A DNA stretch of 41,649 bases from Muribaculaceae bacterium (GTDB lineage: Bacteria; Bacteroidota; Bacteroidia; Bacteroidales; Muribaculaceae). Position 1 is the first letter of the stretch. Each line of letters starts with the position of its first letter. The notes beneath the pieces were generated by a model that saw only the letters and a program-made list of their open reading frames with translations, was not told where the DNA came from and did no database searches. The stretch spans positions 1-41,649 of the forward strand of contig JAGATX010000031.1 in assembly GCA_017621055.1 (NCBI GenBank). Direction: 5' to 3'. Below, piece by piece: positions 1 to 7,343 of the stretch. Made by a program: the position numbers and the translations under genes.

Positions 1-1053
1 GAGTTCGACTTCGACCACCGGGGCAAGCGCATCACGTTTGTCTTCACTCAGGCGACTTTGGCCACGAAGCGTCCCGTCTGCCTTGAAGACGTGGTCGAGG
101 AACACTCCACCGAGGTTAAGGTCGATGATGACCGCTGCGAGTATCTGGAATCGAAGAATCTTGTCTACAAGGACTGCGACCACGAGATGTGGAAGTTCTA
201 CTCTTGCGACTGGTTCATCAAGGGATGGCAGAACCGCGTTGTCAGATACAACTCCATGCGAGAGCTGCTTGATGCAAACCGCTCTTATCGCACTTGGAAC
301 GGTCAGCACCACAGAGGCGGTCAGATTGACAAACTGCTCTATGCCGCCGACTGCGACGCATACTTCGTAATACGTCCTGTCAGCCGTCAGCAGGTAGTGG
401 AATGGAGAGGCAATATAATCTATGTCTATTACCGCTACAAGTGCCGTCTGCAGCCGGTCAATCTCTTTGGCGGTCGCATCGTCAGCGAGGACGAGGACGC
501 CGAGCAGGTGGAAATTGAGTTTGTTCCGGCATGGGTGGACGATACCGAGGACAAATACGGTCGTGTGCTTTTCCTTTCTTTCTCCGGCTACGATGAAGAT
601 ACCAACACCACGAGCGAGAACGACAAAGACCATCCGTTTCAGAAGACGCATACCGTATCATCGCTCGAAGCCGGGGAGAAGGAGAAGAAATCCGAATATT
701 ACGACTGCATCTATATCGGCTGGTACGATGGTTCCAACTATTATCAGGGAGGCCGTCTGCCTTACCCGAATGTCGAGAACATCGTAATCGCCGATGACTG
801 GAGCAATTTCAACTACGCCCATTTCTCCCTGCGCATCAACGACCGACAGATAAGGAGGGGGCAGATTATCCACAATATCGAACCGAAGATGAAAACGACC
901 TTTAAGTTTATCGCCGACAACATCCCCGATGTCCGCTCTGTTTTCCTAATCCGTGGCAAACGCTATGTCTGCGAAAAAATGACTGCGACATTCACGGAGA
1001 ACGGAATGTCGCAGCTCATCAAGGGCGTTTTCTACCCGATAGTCAAGGACTAA
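1..1053 (+). CDS. Phage-like structural protein, C-terminal part (5' truncated by window edge)
   Basis: The reading frame is open from base 1, so the true start lies off the window; the GCC-ACG-AAG stretch after a TTG near 58 is not a convincing start. About 350 residues are visible. The protein is acidic and rich in aromatic residues, with many short strand-like segments (for example VYYRYKCRLQPVNLFGG and CIYIGWYDGSNYYQGGRLP), and it ends in a KRYVCEKMTATFTENG segment. There is no signal peptide or membrane segment. The general look, and its place as the last gene before a convergent integrase, suggest a tail or baseplate protein of a Bacteroidetes prophage, but I recognise no named domain. 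Its stop overlaps the integrase stop by three or four bases, tail to tail. Function assignment is weak; the existence of the gene is well supported by length and codon use. Confidence 0.6.
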   Translation, partial: EFDFDHRGKRITFVFTQATLATKRPVCLEDVVEEHSTEVKVDDDRCEYLESKNLVYKDCDHEMWKFYSCDWFIKGWQNRVVRYNSMRELLDANRSYRTWNGQHHRGGQIDKLLYAADCDAYFVIRPVSRQQVVEWRGNIIYVYYRYKCRLQPVNLFGGRIVSEDEDAEQVEIEFVPAWVDDTEDKYGRVLFLSFSGYDEDTNTTSENDKDHPFQKTHTVSSLEAGEKEKKSEYYDCIYIGWYDGSNYYQGGRLPYPNVENIVIADDWSNFNYAHFSLRINDRQIRRGQIIHNIEPKMKTTFKFIADNIPDVRSVFLIRGKRYVCEKMTATFTENGMSQLIKGVFYPIVKD

Positions 1054-2369
1054 GCAATGCTTCGTGTCGGCTCTGATGCGACCTTGGCTTTGCGAACCTT
1101 AGCGGCTTTTTTCGGCTTGAAATCCGGGTCTGACACGACACCGTCTATCTTGCCGTAGAGAACCCAGTCGAGGACTTTCCGATTGGCGGCATCCACCTTC
1201 TTTCGGTCGTAGTCGATATAGATGTCGGTAACGGTGTTTCCTCCATGTCCGAGTGCGGCGGCTATCGTCTCTTTGGGAATGTCAAGGGACGAAGCTATGG
1301 TGGCCCAGGTATGACGTGCCCAGTATGTCGAGAGTTCGGGGCATATCGGCTTATGATTTTTCTTGCCACCAAGTCCGGAACGCTCGCAGTCTCCGATCTT
1401 GCGGAGCGCGTTGTTCGTCTGGCGGATATATTGCAGGTAGTCTTTACGGCTGTCCATGATTGAGAGAAGATGACTCTCACCTGCATATTTCTCAATCAGT
1501 GCCATCGCTTCCGGCTCAACCTTCATGGAGTAGAGGCGAGCCGTCTTATGGCGGTTGAACACAATGCGGCCATCACGCATATCGGACTTGGAAAGGTTGA
1601 GCATATCCGCGAAGTTGATACCCATAAGCATGAACGAGAGTTTGAACATATCGCGGTATGCAACCTGCCACTCCTCGACCGGATATGAGAAAATCTGACG
1701 GAGTACCTGCACGGACACATTTCTCTTTTCAGTCTTTACCGTCTTGATCTTGAAACGACGGAAAGGATAGTTGGCAGTCAGTTCCTCGTCTATCGAGTAG
1801 TTGAATATGGCGCGGAGATTGCGGAAGTGGAGGGCGCGGGCATTGGGCGAGGGGTTGCTTTCAGCGAGATAGTTGTCAAACTCAGTGAGCCATGCCTTGT
1901 TCACTTCATCGAGTACATCGGTATGCCCGTTAGCGATGAACGTTTCCAGATGTTTGACCGTGCGCTCGTAGGTCAGGCGAGTGGACGGTTTCTTCATCGC
2001 CGTAAAGCGTTTCGCCACCTCCGACAATGTATTGGCCGCTTTCTTTTTCTCCTGTTTTTCTTCTGCCTTTTCCGGGAATAGGGCAGCTTCAATGTCAGCG
2101 TAGATTGTTGCTCCGTCGCTATTGAGGCCATAGTGACGCAGCAAGACTCCTTCCGAAGCCGAGCGGAAGAATTGAATACGCTGATTGATGTGACGGTGAT
2201 TTTTCTCTTTGGCAGTTACAAGGCAGTTCTCTGCGTCCCAGTTTTCGGGATGAACCTTGATGCCGAGGGTTGCTTGCTTGCGGAACCCCTTGTGGATGAA
2301 CGACAGCATCACGATGTTGGTGCCGTCTTTCCTCACTTGCTTGTCGAGGACAAATTTAATTTTAGCCAT
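1050..2369 (-). CDS. Tyrosine recombinase / phage-type integrase
   Basis: A 439-residue site-specific recombinase. The N-terminal 100 residues resemble the arm-binding domain of Bacteroidetes integrases (MAKIKFVLDKQVRKDGT, then a QATLGIKV segment). A SAM-like core-binding domain follows at about 115-215 and the catalytic domain at about 220-400. Visible catalytic elements are Arg352-His353 in YWARHTWAT, His375 in LGHGGN and the nucleophile Tyr384 in TDIYIDYD, nine residues later as is usual. The first catalytic Arg is not where expected: the segment reads LMGINFADML, a substitution also known from integrases such as IntDOT. The gene points away from tRNA-Phe, whose 3' end is 202 bases from its start, the classic arrangement of an element inserted into a tRNA 3' end. 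Very likely drives integration or excision of the element to its left. Confidence 0.93.
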   Translation of the reverse strand: MAKIKFVLDKQVRKDGTNIVMLSFIHKGFRKQATLGIKVHPENWDAENCLVTAKEKNHRHINQRIQFFRSASEGVLLRHYGLNSDGATIYADIEAALFPEKAEEKQEKKKAANTLSEVAKRFTAMKKPSTRLTYERTVKHLETFIANGHTDVLDEVNKAWLTEFDNYLAESNPSPNARALHFRNLRAIFNYSIDEELTANYPFRRFKIKTVKTEKRNVSVQVLRQIFSYPVEEWQVAYRDMFKLSFMLMGINFADMLNLSKSDMRDGRIVFNRHKTARLYSMKVEPEAMALIEKYAGESHLLSIMDSRKDYLQYIRQTNNALRKIGDCERSGLGGKKNHKPICPELSTYWARHTWATIASSLDIPKETIAAALGHGGNTVTDIYIDYDRKKVDAANRKVLDWVLYGKIDGVVSDPDFKPKKAAKVRKAKVASEPTRSIA

Positions 2370-2403
2370 CGGTCAACTAAGTGCCTCGTGTCTAATTCGG
2401 CTC

Positions 2404-2433
2404 AAATCTACTTGCAGATTTACTTGCAGATTT
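2404..2433. repeat. 12-bp tandem repeat plus inverted repeat upstream of the integrase
   Basis: ACTTGCAGATTT occurs twice in direct tandem (2410-2421 and 2422-2433). The first copy also closes an inverted repeat with AAATCT at 2404-2409 and AGATTT at 2416-2421. The repeats lie between the integrase start and the tRNA 3' end, where arm-type integrase sites or an integrase operator would be expected. That role is inferred. Confidence 0.6.
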
Positions 2434-2514
2434 GTGCGACTATCCGCAACAGATTGCTCCAAAATGCGACAATCGAGGTCTTTTTTTTAACCGAGATATG
2501 GGGTTTTAGGGGTG

Positions 2515-2557
2515 AAAAACAACGCTGAAACTTAACTTAATTCGTTGAGTTTCAGCG
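2515..2557 (-). terminator. Rho-independent-like terminator below tRNA-Phe
   Basis: Arms CGCTGAAACT (2523-2532) and AGTTTCAGCG (2548-2557) pair perfectly over 10 bp with a 15-base loop. Read on the minus strand the stem is followed by TTGTTTTT (2522-2515). It lies 13 bases past the tRNA-Phe 3' end and would end that transcript before it enters the integrase promoter region. Confidence 0.75.
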
Positions 2558-2570
2558 CGTTCTGCTTTCG

Positions 2571-2643
2571 TGGTGCCACCAGGAATCGAACCGGGGACAC
2601 AAGGATTTTCAGTCCTTTGCTCTACCAACTGAGCTATGGCACC
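2571..2643 (-). tRNA. tRNA-Phe (anticodon GAA)
   Basis: A 73-base cloverleaf. The acceptor stem GGTGCCA/TGGCACC is fully paired, the D arm is AGCTCAGTTGGTAGAGC, the anticodon stem is AGGAC/TCCTT-type with loop CTGAAAA giving anticodon GAA, and the discriminator base is A. CCA is not encoded, as is common in Bacteroidetes. The T stem CCCGG/CCTGG has one C-U mismatch in its middle. The 3' end faces the integrase, making this the likely attachment site. Confidence 0.95.
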
Positions 2644-2660
2644 TTCCGTGTTTTGCGCTG

Positions 2661-2692
2661 CAAAGTTAGGGCTTTTTTTTGAGGTGTGCAAA
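2661..2692 (-). promoter_or_regulatory. Bacteroidetes-type promoter of tRNA-Phe
   Basis: On the minus strand TTTG (2692-2689) is followed by exactly 20 bases and then TAACTTTG (2668-2661), matching the phylum's TTTG/TAnnTTTG consensus. Transcription would begin a few bases before the tRNA 5' end at 2643. The -7 region and initiation region (2650-2669) are identical over 20 bases to those of the tRNA-Gly/Arg promoter at 20244-20263. Confidence 0.85.
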
Positions 2693-2810
2693 TTTTTTTG
2701 TGTTTTTTCGTGTATTTATTTTTTTTCCGAGGTTTTACGAGGTGTCTTTTCACTCCGTCTCGCACTCCGAAACTCCGAAAAATACAATACAATAAATATG
2801 CAGAAATAAA

Positions 2811-2842
2811 TTTGGGCGGATGGAAAAAAAGTGGTAATTTTG
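2811..2842 (+). promoter_or_regulatory. Bacteroidetes-type promoter of the ftsX operon
   Basis: TTTG at 2811-2814, a 20-base spacer and TAATTTTG at 2835-2842 match the phylum consensus exactly. The distance to the ftsX ATG at 2875 is 32 bases, which supports that start over the more upstream in-frame ATG. Confidence 0.85.
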
Positions 2843-2874
2843 CACGATTTTGGGCGTTATGCGTCCTGGTGCTA

Positions 2875-3750
2875 ATGAGAAAGAAAGGTATAAAGCGAGT
2901 ATCGACCTTCGGAAGCCGTCTGACGAGCATTGTCAGCGTTGCTCTTGTGCTTTTTCTGTTGGGTCTGGTGCTGATGAGTGGTTTTGCCGCCGGTGCTCTG
3001 ACGGACCGTATGCGCGGGAGTCTTCGTCTTGTTGTCAAGATGGAGTATGATGTGAGCGATGCTGAAGTCAATGCTCTGAAGCAGCGTTTTTTGGCCGATG
3101 AGGCTTTTGCGGTTGTGAGTTATATGAGTTCCGACGATATCATGGAGCAGGAGAGCGCTTTTCTTGCCGACAGTCTTGTTGGCGAGCTGGATGTCAATCC
3201 TTATCAGGCGGAATTCGAGCTTCAGATGGTTCCGGACTATGCCAATCCCGATAGCATCGCGGCGATAGCTTCCCGTTATTCCGATGCCGCGGGTGTCGAC
3301 GAGGCTGTTACCGACGCTGCGTTGGTGGCGGGTGTCGACCGCGGTCTGCGCCGTTTTGGCAGTGTTCTTCTGGGTGTTGCGGCTATTCTTCTGGTTATTT
3401 CCATCGCGTTGATCAACAATACTGTCAGTCTGAGCGTATACAGCCGGCGGTTTGCCATCCATACTATGCGGCTGGTTGGTGCAACCGATGGTTTCATCCG
3501 ACGGCCGTTTGTTGTAGCCGGCGCTGTGAACGGGCTGATAGCCGGGGGGCTGGCTTCGCTGCTGCTCCTGGTTGTGCGTGCTGTCTGTTCGGCAGTCGAC
3601 GCTGCGTTGACGCTCGGTCTTGACTGGCAGCACATGGCGTTGATTTTTGTGGCGTTGCTTCTGAGCGGAGCGGCTTTGTGTTCGGCAACGGCTTTTGTTG
3701 CCACGAGCCGCTATCTTGCCACGGACTACGATGATCTTTTTCTGAGCTGA
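2875..3750 (+). CDS. ftsX: Cell division protein FtsX (ABC transporter permease-like)
   Basis: A 291-residue integral membrane protein of the FtsEX complex, which couples ATP hydrolysis by FtsE to peptidoglycan hydrolase control at the division septum. The layout is typical: a short basic cytoplasmic N-terminus, a first membrane segment at about 20-42, an extracytoplasmic domain at about 43-160, then three membrane segments at about 163-185, 213-237 and 254-276. The signature MRLVGATDGFIRRPF (about 198-212) is the conserved FtsX/MacB cytoplasmic loop. The ATG at 2875 is chosen because it follows a good promoter; an in-frame extension to 2686 would run through the promoter. First gene of the operon with the DUF3098 protein, uppP, truB and queA, an order common in Bacteroidetes. 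No FtsE gene is in the window. Confidence 0.93.
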   Translation: MRKKGIKRVSTFGSRLTSIVSVALVLFLLGLVLMSGFAAGALTDRMRGSLRLVVKMEYDVSDAEVNALKQRFLADEAFAVVSYMSSDDIMEQESAFLADSLVGELDVNPYQAEFELQMVPDYANPDSIAAIASRYSDAAGVDEAVTDAALVAGVDRGLRRFGSVLLGVAAILLVISIALINNTVSLSVYSRRFAIHTMRLVGATDGFIRRPFVVAGAVNGLIAGGLASLLLLVVRAVCSAVDAALTLGLDWQHMALIFVALLLSGAALCSATAFVATSRYLATDYDDLFLS

Positions 3751-3805
3751 CACTAATTATTTAATTAATATTGTACAAACTTATACCTTATATTAAAGCG
3801 ATATA

Positions 3806-4099
3806 ATGGCGACTACAAAAGTTATTGACAACAACAGACCGGCCGAAGATGCCGGCGCGCCGGTTGAGGGGAGTGCATTGCCGCTTCACCGCGCGAATTT
3901 TATCGGCATGATAGTGGCCGGTGTAATGATAGTTGCGGGCTTCCTGCTGATGTTGGGCAGTCCGTCGGGTACCGATACGTTCAACTATGACATTTTCAGC
4001 ACGCGCCGCATAGTGGTAGGCCCGGCGATAGCTTTTCTGGGTTTTGTGGCCATGGCAGTGGCCATCATCATATCGCCGCGTAAAAAGAAGGAGGCCTGA
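3806..4099 (+). CDS. DUF3098 small inner-membrane protein
   Basis: A 97-residue protein. A hydrophilic N-terminus of about 30 residues is followed by two membrane segments (about 33-50, [17 protein letters not shown], and about 70-90, [20 protein letters not shown]) joined by a loop containing [10 protein letters not shown], and it ends in a basic RKKKEA tail. This is the pattern of DUF3098 proteins, which in Bacteroidetes sit between ftsX and uppP. The placement suggests a role in division or envelope assembly, but no function is established. Its stop is two bases before uppP, so the two are likely translated together. Confidence 0.88.
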   Translation: MATTKVIDNNRPAEDAGAPVEGSALPLHRANFIGMIVAGVMIVAGFLLMLGSPSGTDTFNYDIFSTRRIVVGPAIAFLGFVAMAVAIIISPRKKKEA

Positions 4100-4101
4100 C
4101 G

Positions 4102-4962
4102 ATGGATATTCTGGACGCACTGATACTTGGCATTGTCCAGGGGCTTGCCGAGTATTTGCCGGTGAGCTCTTCGGGCCATTTGGCAATTTTCCGCGAGATA
4201 TTGGGTGTGGATCTTTCGGGAGCCGACAGTCTGCAGTTCGATGTCGCTCTTCATGTGGCTACTGTTCTGAGCACGATAGTTATACTGTGGAAGGAGTTCG
4301 CTCCTATGTGTGTGAGCTTTTTCACATTCCGGCGCGACAGGAATTTCTACTATGTTTGCAAGATTCTGGTGTCGTGTATACCTATCGGCATAGTGGGCGT
4401 ATTTTTCAAGGATGATATCGAGGCTATTTTCGGCGAGGGTATCAAGGTTGTGGGCATATGTCTGCTTGCGACGGCGGCTCTGCTGGCGTTTTCGTATTTC
4501 TACCGCACGCGCCCCGAGGAGGAGAGTGGCCGTAAGGGCGCTCTGACGCGCTCGGGCCGGTCTATCAACTGGCTGGATGCATTTGTAATCGGATGTGCGC
4601 AGGCTGTTGCGGTTCTTCCGGGACTGTCGCGCTCGGGCACCACTATCGCCACCGGTCTTATCATCGGCGACAAGCGCGAGGAAATGGCGCGTTTTTCGTT
4701 CCTGATGGTCATCATTCCCATTCTTGGCGAGGCACTGCTTGATATCAAGGATATTATCATGCCCGACGAAACAGCTGCAGCCGCTTCGGGCGCTGTGGAA
4801 TTCGGGCCTCTGCTGGCGGGTTTCCTGGCGGCCTTCATTGTTGGCTGCGTGGCCTGCAAGTGGATGCTGGATATAGTGCGCAAGGGCAAACTCATATGGT
4901 TTGCCGTCTATTGCCTGATAGTGGGAGGCATTTGCATAGCAAAGAGCAACGGTCTTTTCTGA
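4102..4962 (+). CDS. uppP: Undecaprenyl-diphosphatase UppP (BacA)
   Basis: A 286-residue multi-pass membrane enzyme that dephosphorylates undecaprenyl diphosphate, returning the lipid carrier for peptidoglycan and other surface polymers. Both signature regions are visible: the N-terminal glutamate-rich motif [18 protein letters not shown] (about 10-27) and the PGLSRSGTT motif (about 173-181). The length is normal for the family. The segment around 225-245 is Ala-rich and probably a periplasmic loop. It lies two bases after the DUF3098 gene and four bases before truB, within the ftsX operon. Members of this family also give bacitracin tolerance when overproduced. Confidence 0.96.
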   Translation: MDILDALILGIVQGLAEYLPVSSSGHLAIFREILGVDLSGADSLQFDVALHVATVLSTIVILWKEFAPMCVSFFTFRRDRNFYYVCKILVSCIPIGIVGVFFKDDIEAIFGEGIKVVGICLLATAALLAFSYFYRTRPEEESGRKGALTRSGRSINWLDAFVIGCAQAVAVLPGLSRSGTTIATGLIIGDKREEMARFSFLMVIIPILGEALLDIKDIIMPDETAAAASGAVEFGPLLAGFLAAFIVGCVACKWMLDIVRKGKLIWFAVYCLIVGGICIAKSNGLF

Positions 4963-4966
4963 ACTG

Positions 4967-5695
4967 ATGAATTTTATCGACGGAGAAATACTGTGTGTCG
5001 ACAAGCCGGTGGGCTGGACGTCGTTCGATGCGGTGAAGCGTATCCGCGGGTCGCTGGTGCGACGTCTTGGTGTCCGTAAGATCAAGGTAGGACATGCCGG
5101 GACGCTCGACCCGCTGGCGAGCGGTGTGATGCTCATCTGCACGGGACGCGCCACGCGCCGCATCGAGGAGCTGCAGGCTGGCGTCAAGGTCTACGAGGCC
5201 GATCTGGCGCTTGGGGCGACGACGCCGTCGTTCGATCTCGAAACGGAAATCGACGCCACTTATCCCACCGACCATATCACCCGCGCTGCTGTCGAAACGG
5301 CCCTTGCAGGCTTTGTCGGCACTATCGAGCAGATCCCGCCGGCTTATTCGGCATGTAAGATCGAGGGTACCCGTGCCTACGAGTTTGCACGCAAGGGCGA
5401 AGAAGTGGCTTTACGTCCCAAAACGCTGGTTATCGACTCCATAGAGCTGCTGGAGTACAGTTCCACGGCAATCCGCATCCGCGTGGCGTGCAGCAAGGGC
5501 ACGTATATACGTGCCCTGGCGCGGGATATAGGTCAGGCGCTGGGCAGCGGCGCCCATCTGACGGCGTTGCGTCGCACTCGCGTGGGCGATTACGATATTA
5601 CGGATGCGCTTACCATTGCGCAGGCCGCCGAACTGATAAAGTGTGTACAAATAGAAATGCCCGAGACTGCTGCCGACGGCGGCGCCCGCGGCTGA
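4967..5695 (+). CDS. truB: tRNA pseudouridine(55) synthase TruB
   Basis: A 242-residue enzyme that isomerises U55 in the T loop of tRNAs. The catalytic motif GHAGTLDPLASGV is at about 43-54 with the nucleophilic Asp at 48. The KPVGWTSFD segment (13-21), the IPPAYSACK segment and CSKGTYIRALARDIG are further family motifs. The length matches bacterial TruB proteins that lack a large C-terminal PUA domain. It lies between uppP and queA, so two tRNA-modifying enzymes are adjacent in the operon. Confidence 0.96.
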   Translation: MNFIDGEILCVDKPVGWTSFDAVKRIRGSLVRRLGVRKIKVGHAGTLDPLASGVMLICTGRATRRIEELQAGVKVYEADLALGATTPSFDLETEIDATYPTDHITRAAVETALAGFVGTIEQIPPAYSACKIEGTRAYEFARKGEEVALRPKTLVIDSIELLEYSSTAIRIRVACSKGTYIRALARDIGQALGSGAHLTALRRTRVGDYDITDALTIAQAAELIKCVQIEMPETAADGGARG

Positions 5696-5722
5696 CAAAA
5701 CATATCGCATAACGAACAGACA

Positions 5723-6772
5723 ATGAAACTTTCGCAGTTTAAATTCCATCTGCCTCAGGAGCTTATTGCCGAGCATCCGGCACCTGTGCGCGACGAATGC
5801 CGCATGATGGTGGTCAACCGTGCCACCGGCGAGATTTCGCATCATGTGTTCAAGGATATTCTCGATTACTTCAACGACCGCGATGTGATGGTGTTCAACG
5901 ACACCAAGGTTTTTCCGGCGCTGCTTTACGGCAACAAGGAGAAGACTGGTGCCCGCATAGAGGTTTTCCTTCTGCGGGAGCTCAACGCCGAGGCCAAGTT
6001 GTGGGATGTCCTGGTCGAACCGGCACGCAAAATCCGCATAGGCAACAAGCTTTATTTCGGCGAGGACGACTCGATGGTTGCCGAGGTTATCGACAACACC
6101 ACGAGCCGCGGCCGTACGCTGCGTTTTCTTTACGACGGGCCTCACGACGAGTTCAAGAAGGCGCTCTATTCTATGGGCATGACGCCTCTGCCTCCTTATA
6201 TCAAGCGAGCCCCCGAGGTTTGCGACAATGCCGACTATCAATGTATTTTCGCGGACAAGGAGGGTGCCGTTGTTGCTCCGGCAGCGGGTCTTCACTTCAG
6301 CCGTGAGCTTATCACGCGTCTGCAGATCAAGGGCGTGCGCCAGGCGTTCATCACCGTCCACAGCGGCTTGGGGGCGTTTCGCGAAATCGATGTCGAGGAC
6401 CTCACCAAACACCGCATGGACTCGGAGCAGATGGCCACCACCGACGAGCTTGTGACCACCGTCAACAACGCGCGCGACGCCGGTCACCGCGTATGCGCCG
6501 TAGGTACATCTGTGCTTCGCGCTATCGCCACCGCCGAGAGCATGGGCGGACATATGAAGAGCTATGTGGGATGGACCAACAAGTTCATCTTCCCGCCCTA
6601 CGACTTTATGGTCACCACCGACCTTGTCACCAATTTCCACATGCCGCAGAGCACCATGCTCATGCTTGTTGCAGCCTTCGGCGGCTACGAGCTGGTGATG
6701 AAGGCCTACAAGGAGGCCGTTGCCGAGGGATACCGTTTCGGGTGCTACGGCGACGCCATGCTCATAATCTGA
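5723..6772 (+). CDS. queA: S-adenosylmethionine:tRNA ribosyltransferase-isomerase QueA
   Basis: A 349-residue enzyme that transfers and isomerises the ribosyl moiety of S-adenosylmethionine onto preQ1 at position 34 of GUN-anticodon tRNAs, giving epoxyqueuosine. Recognisable segments are [19 protein letters not shown] at the start, [16 protein letters not shown], the [10 protein letters not shown] segment and [21 protein letters not shown] near the end. The length is full. It lies 27 bases after truB. The next gene starts one base after its stop, consistent with coupled translation. Confidence 0.96.
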   Translation: MKLSQFKFHLPQELIAEHPAPVRDECRMMVVNRATGEISHHVFKDILDYFNDRDVMVFNDTKVFPALLYGNKEKTGARIEVFLLRELNAEAKLWDVLVEPARKIRIGNKLYFGEDDSMVAEVIDNTTSRGRTLRFLYDGPHDEFKKALYSMGMTPLPPYIKRAPEVCDNADYQCIFADKEGAVVAPAAGLHFSRELITRLQIKGVRQAFITVHSGLGAFREIDVEDLTKHRMDSEQMATTDELVTTVNNARDAGHRVCAVGTSVLRAIATAESMGGHMKSYVGWTNKFIFPPYDFMVTTDLVTNFHMPQSTMLMLVAAFGGYELVMKAYKEAVAEGYRFGCYGDAMLII

Positions 6773-6773
6773 C

Positions 6774-7343
6774 GTGGCTATGGCACTCAATCCACTCACA
6801 GACAGACAGTATGATGCGGCTCTGTCGGGCTGCCGCGCCGTTTTTGCCGCCAAACTCGGCGATTATGGCGCTTCGTGGCGCATAATGCGTCCTCAGGCCA
6901 TCACCGACCAGCTGTTTATCAAAGCCAAGCGGATACGGACGTTGCAGACCACGGGCACCGCGGCCGTCGATGAAGGTATATATCCCGAATTTCAGGCGAT
7001 TGTAAACTACAGCATAGTGGGTATCATTCAGCTGCGGCAAGGCTACTCCGACACCAAGGACATGACCCGCGAGCGGGCGCTGGAACTCTACGACAGCATC
7101 GCCGTCGAGGCCAAGGCGCTGATGGTTGCCAAGAACACCGACTATGGCGAGGCCTGGCGCTCGATGCGTGTTCTGTCGTTCGACGACATTATCCTCACCA
7201 AAATAGAACGCACCAAGGAGATTGAGGACAACGGCGGCCGCACGGCAGTGTCGGAGGGTATCGACGCCAATTACTTCGACATGGCCAATTATGCCCTTTT
7301 CGCGCTGATAAAACTTGACGAAGCCAATGCCTCGCAAAGGTGA
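6774..7343 (+). CDS. DUF1599-family protein with an internal duplication
   Basis: A 189-residue soluble protein made of two similar halves. Half one has GDYGASWRIMRP, then IKAKRIRTLQ, then VDEGIYPEFQAIVNYSIVGIIQL (about 28-86). Half two has TDYGEAWRSMRV, then TKIERTKEIE, then VSEGIDANYFDMANYALFALIKL (about 123-181). Each half matches the DYGxxWRxMR ... NYxxxxIxL pattern of DUF1599, a family also described as a nucleotide-modification-associated domain. No enzymatic role is established that I can name with confidence. The gene starts one base after queA and overlaps the next gene slightly. The start ATG-GCA at 6780 is an alternative, six bases downstream; the upstream codon at 6774 is GTG. Confidence 0.85.
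   Translation: MAMALNPLTDRQYDAALSGCRAVFAAKLGDYGASWRIMRPQAITDQLFIKAKRIRTLQTTGTAAVDEGIYPEFQAIVNYSIVGIIQLRQGYSDTKDMTRERALELYDSIAVEAKALMVAKNTDYGEAWRSMRVLSFDDIILTKIERTKEIEDNGGRTAVSEGIDANYFDMANYALFALIKLDEANASQR

Larger units (their letters stand above)
1..2570. mobile_element. Right end of an integrated element (prophage or ICE) at tRNA-Phe
   Basis: Inferred from three things seen together: a phage-like structural gene, a convergent tyrosine recombinase, and the recombinase abutting the 3' end of tRNA-Phe with short repeats between them. The codon use here is visibly less GC-rich than the block that begins with ftsX. The element extends left beyond the window, so its other end and the matching attachment repeat cannot be seen. 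The exact junction, probably within the 3' half of the tRNA or just below it, is not determined. Confidence 0.65.

Noticed and set aside
2686-2874. Longer N-terminus for FtsX
   Set aside because: It would include the promoter and a Phe-rich, unlike-family segment; the ATG at 2875 gives the standard FtsX start.
5411-6853. Long minus-strand open frame opposite truB and queA
   Set aside because: Its protein is low in conserved motifs and rich in His, Arg and Val; truB and queA are clear on the other strand. GC-rich codon use keeps the opposite frame open by chance.
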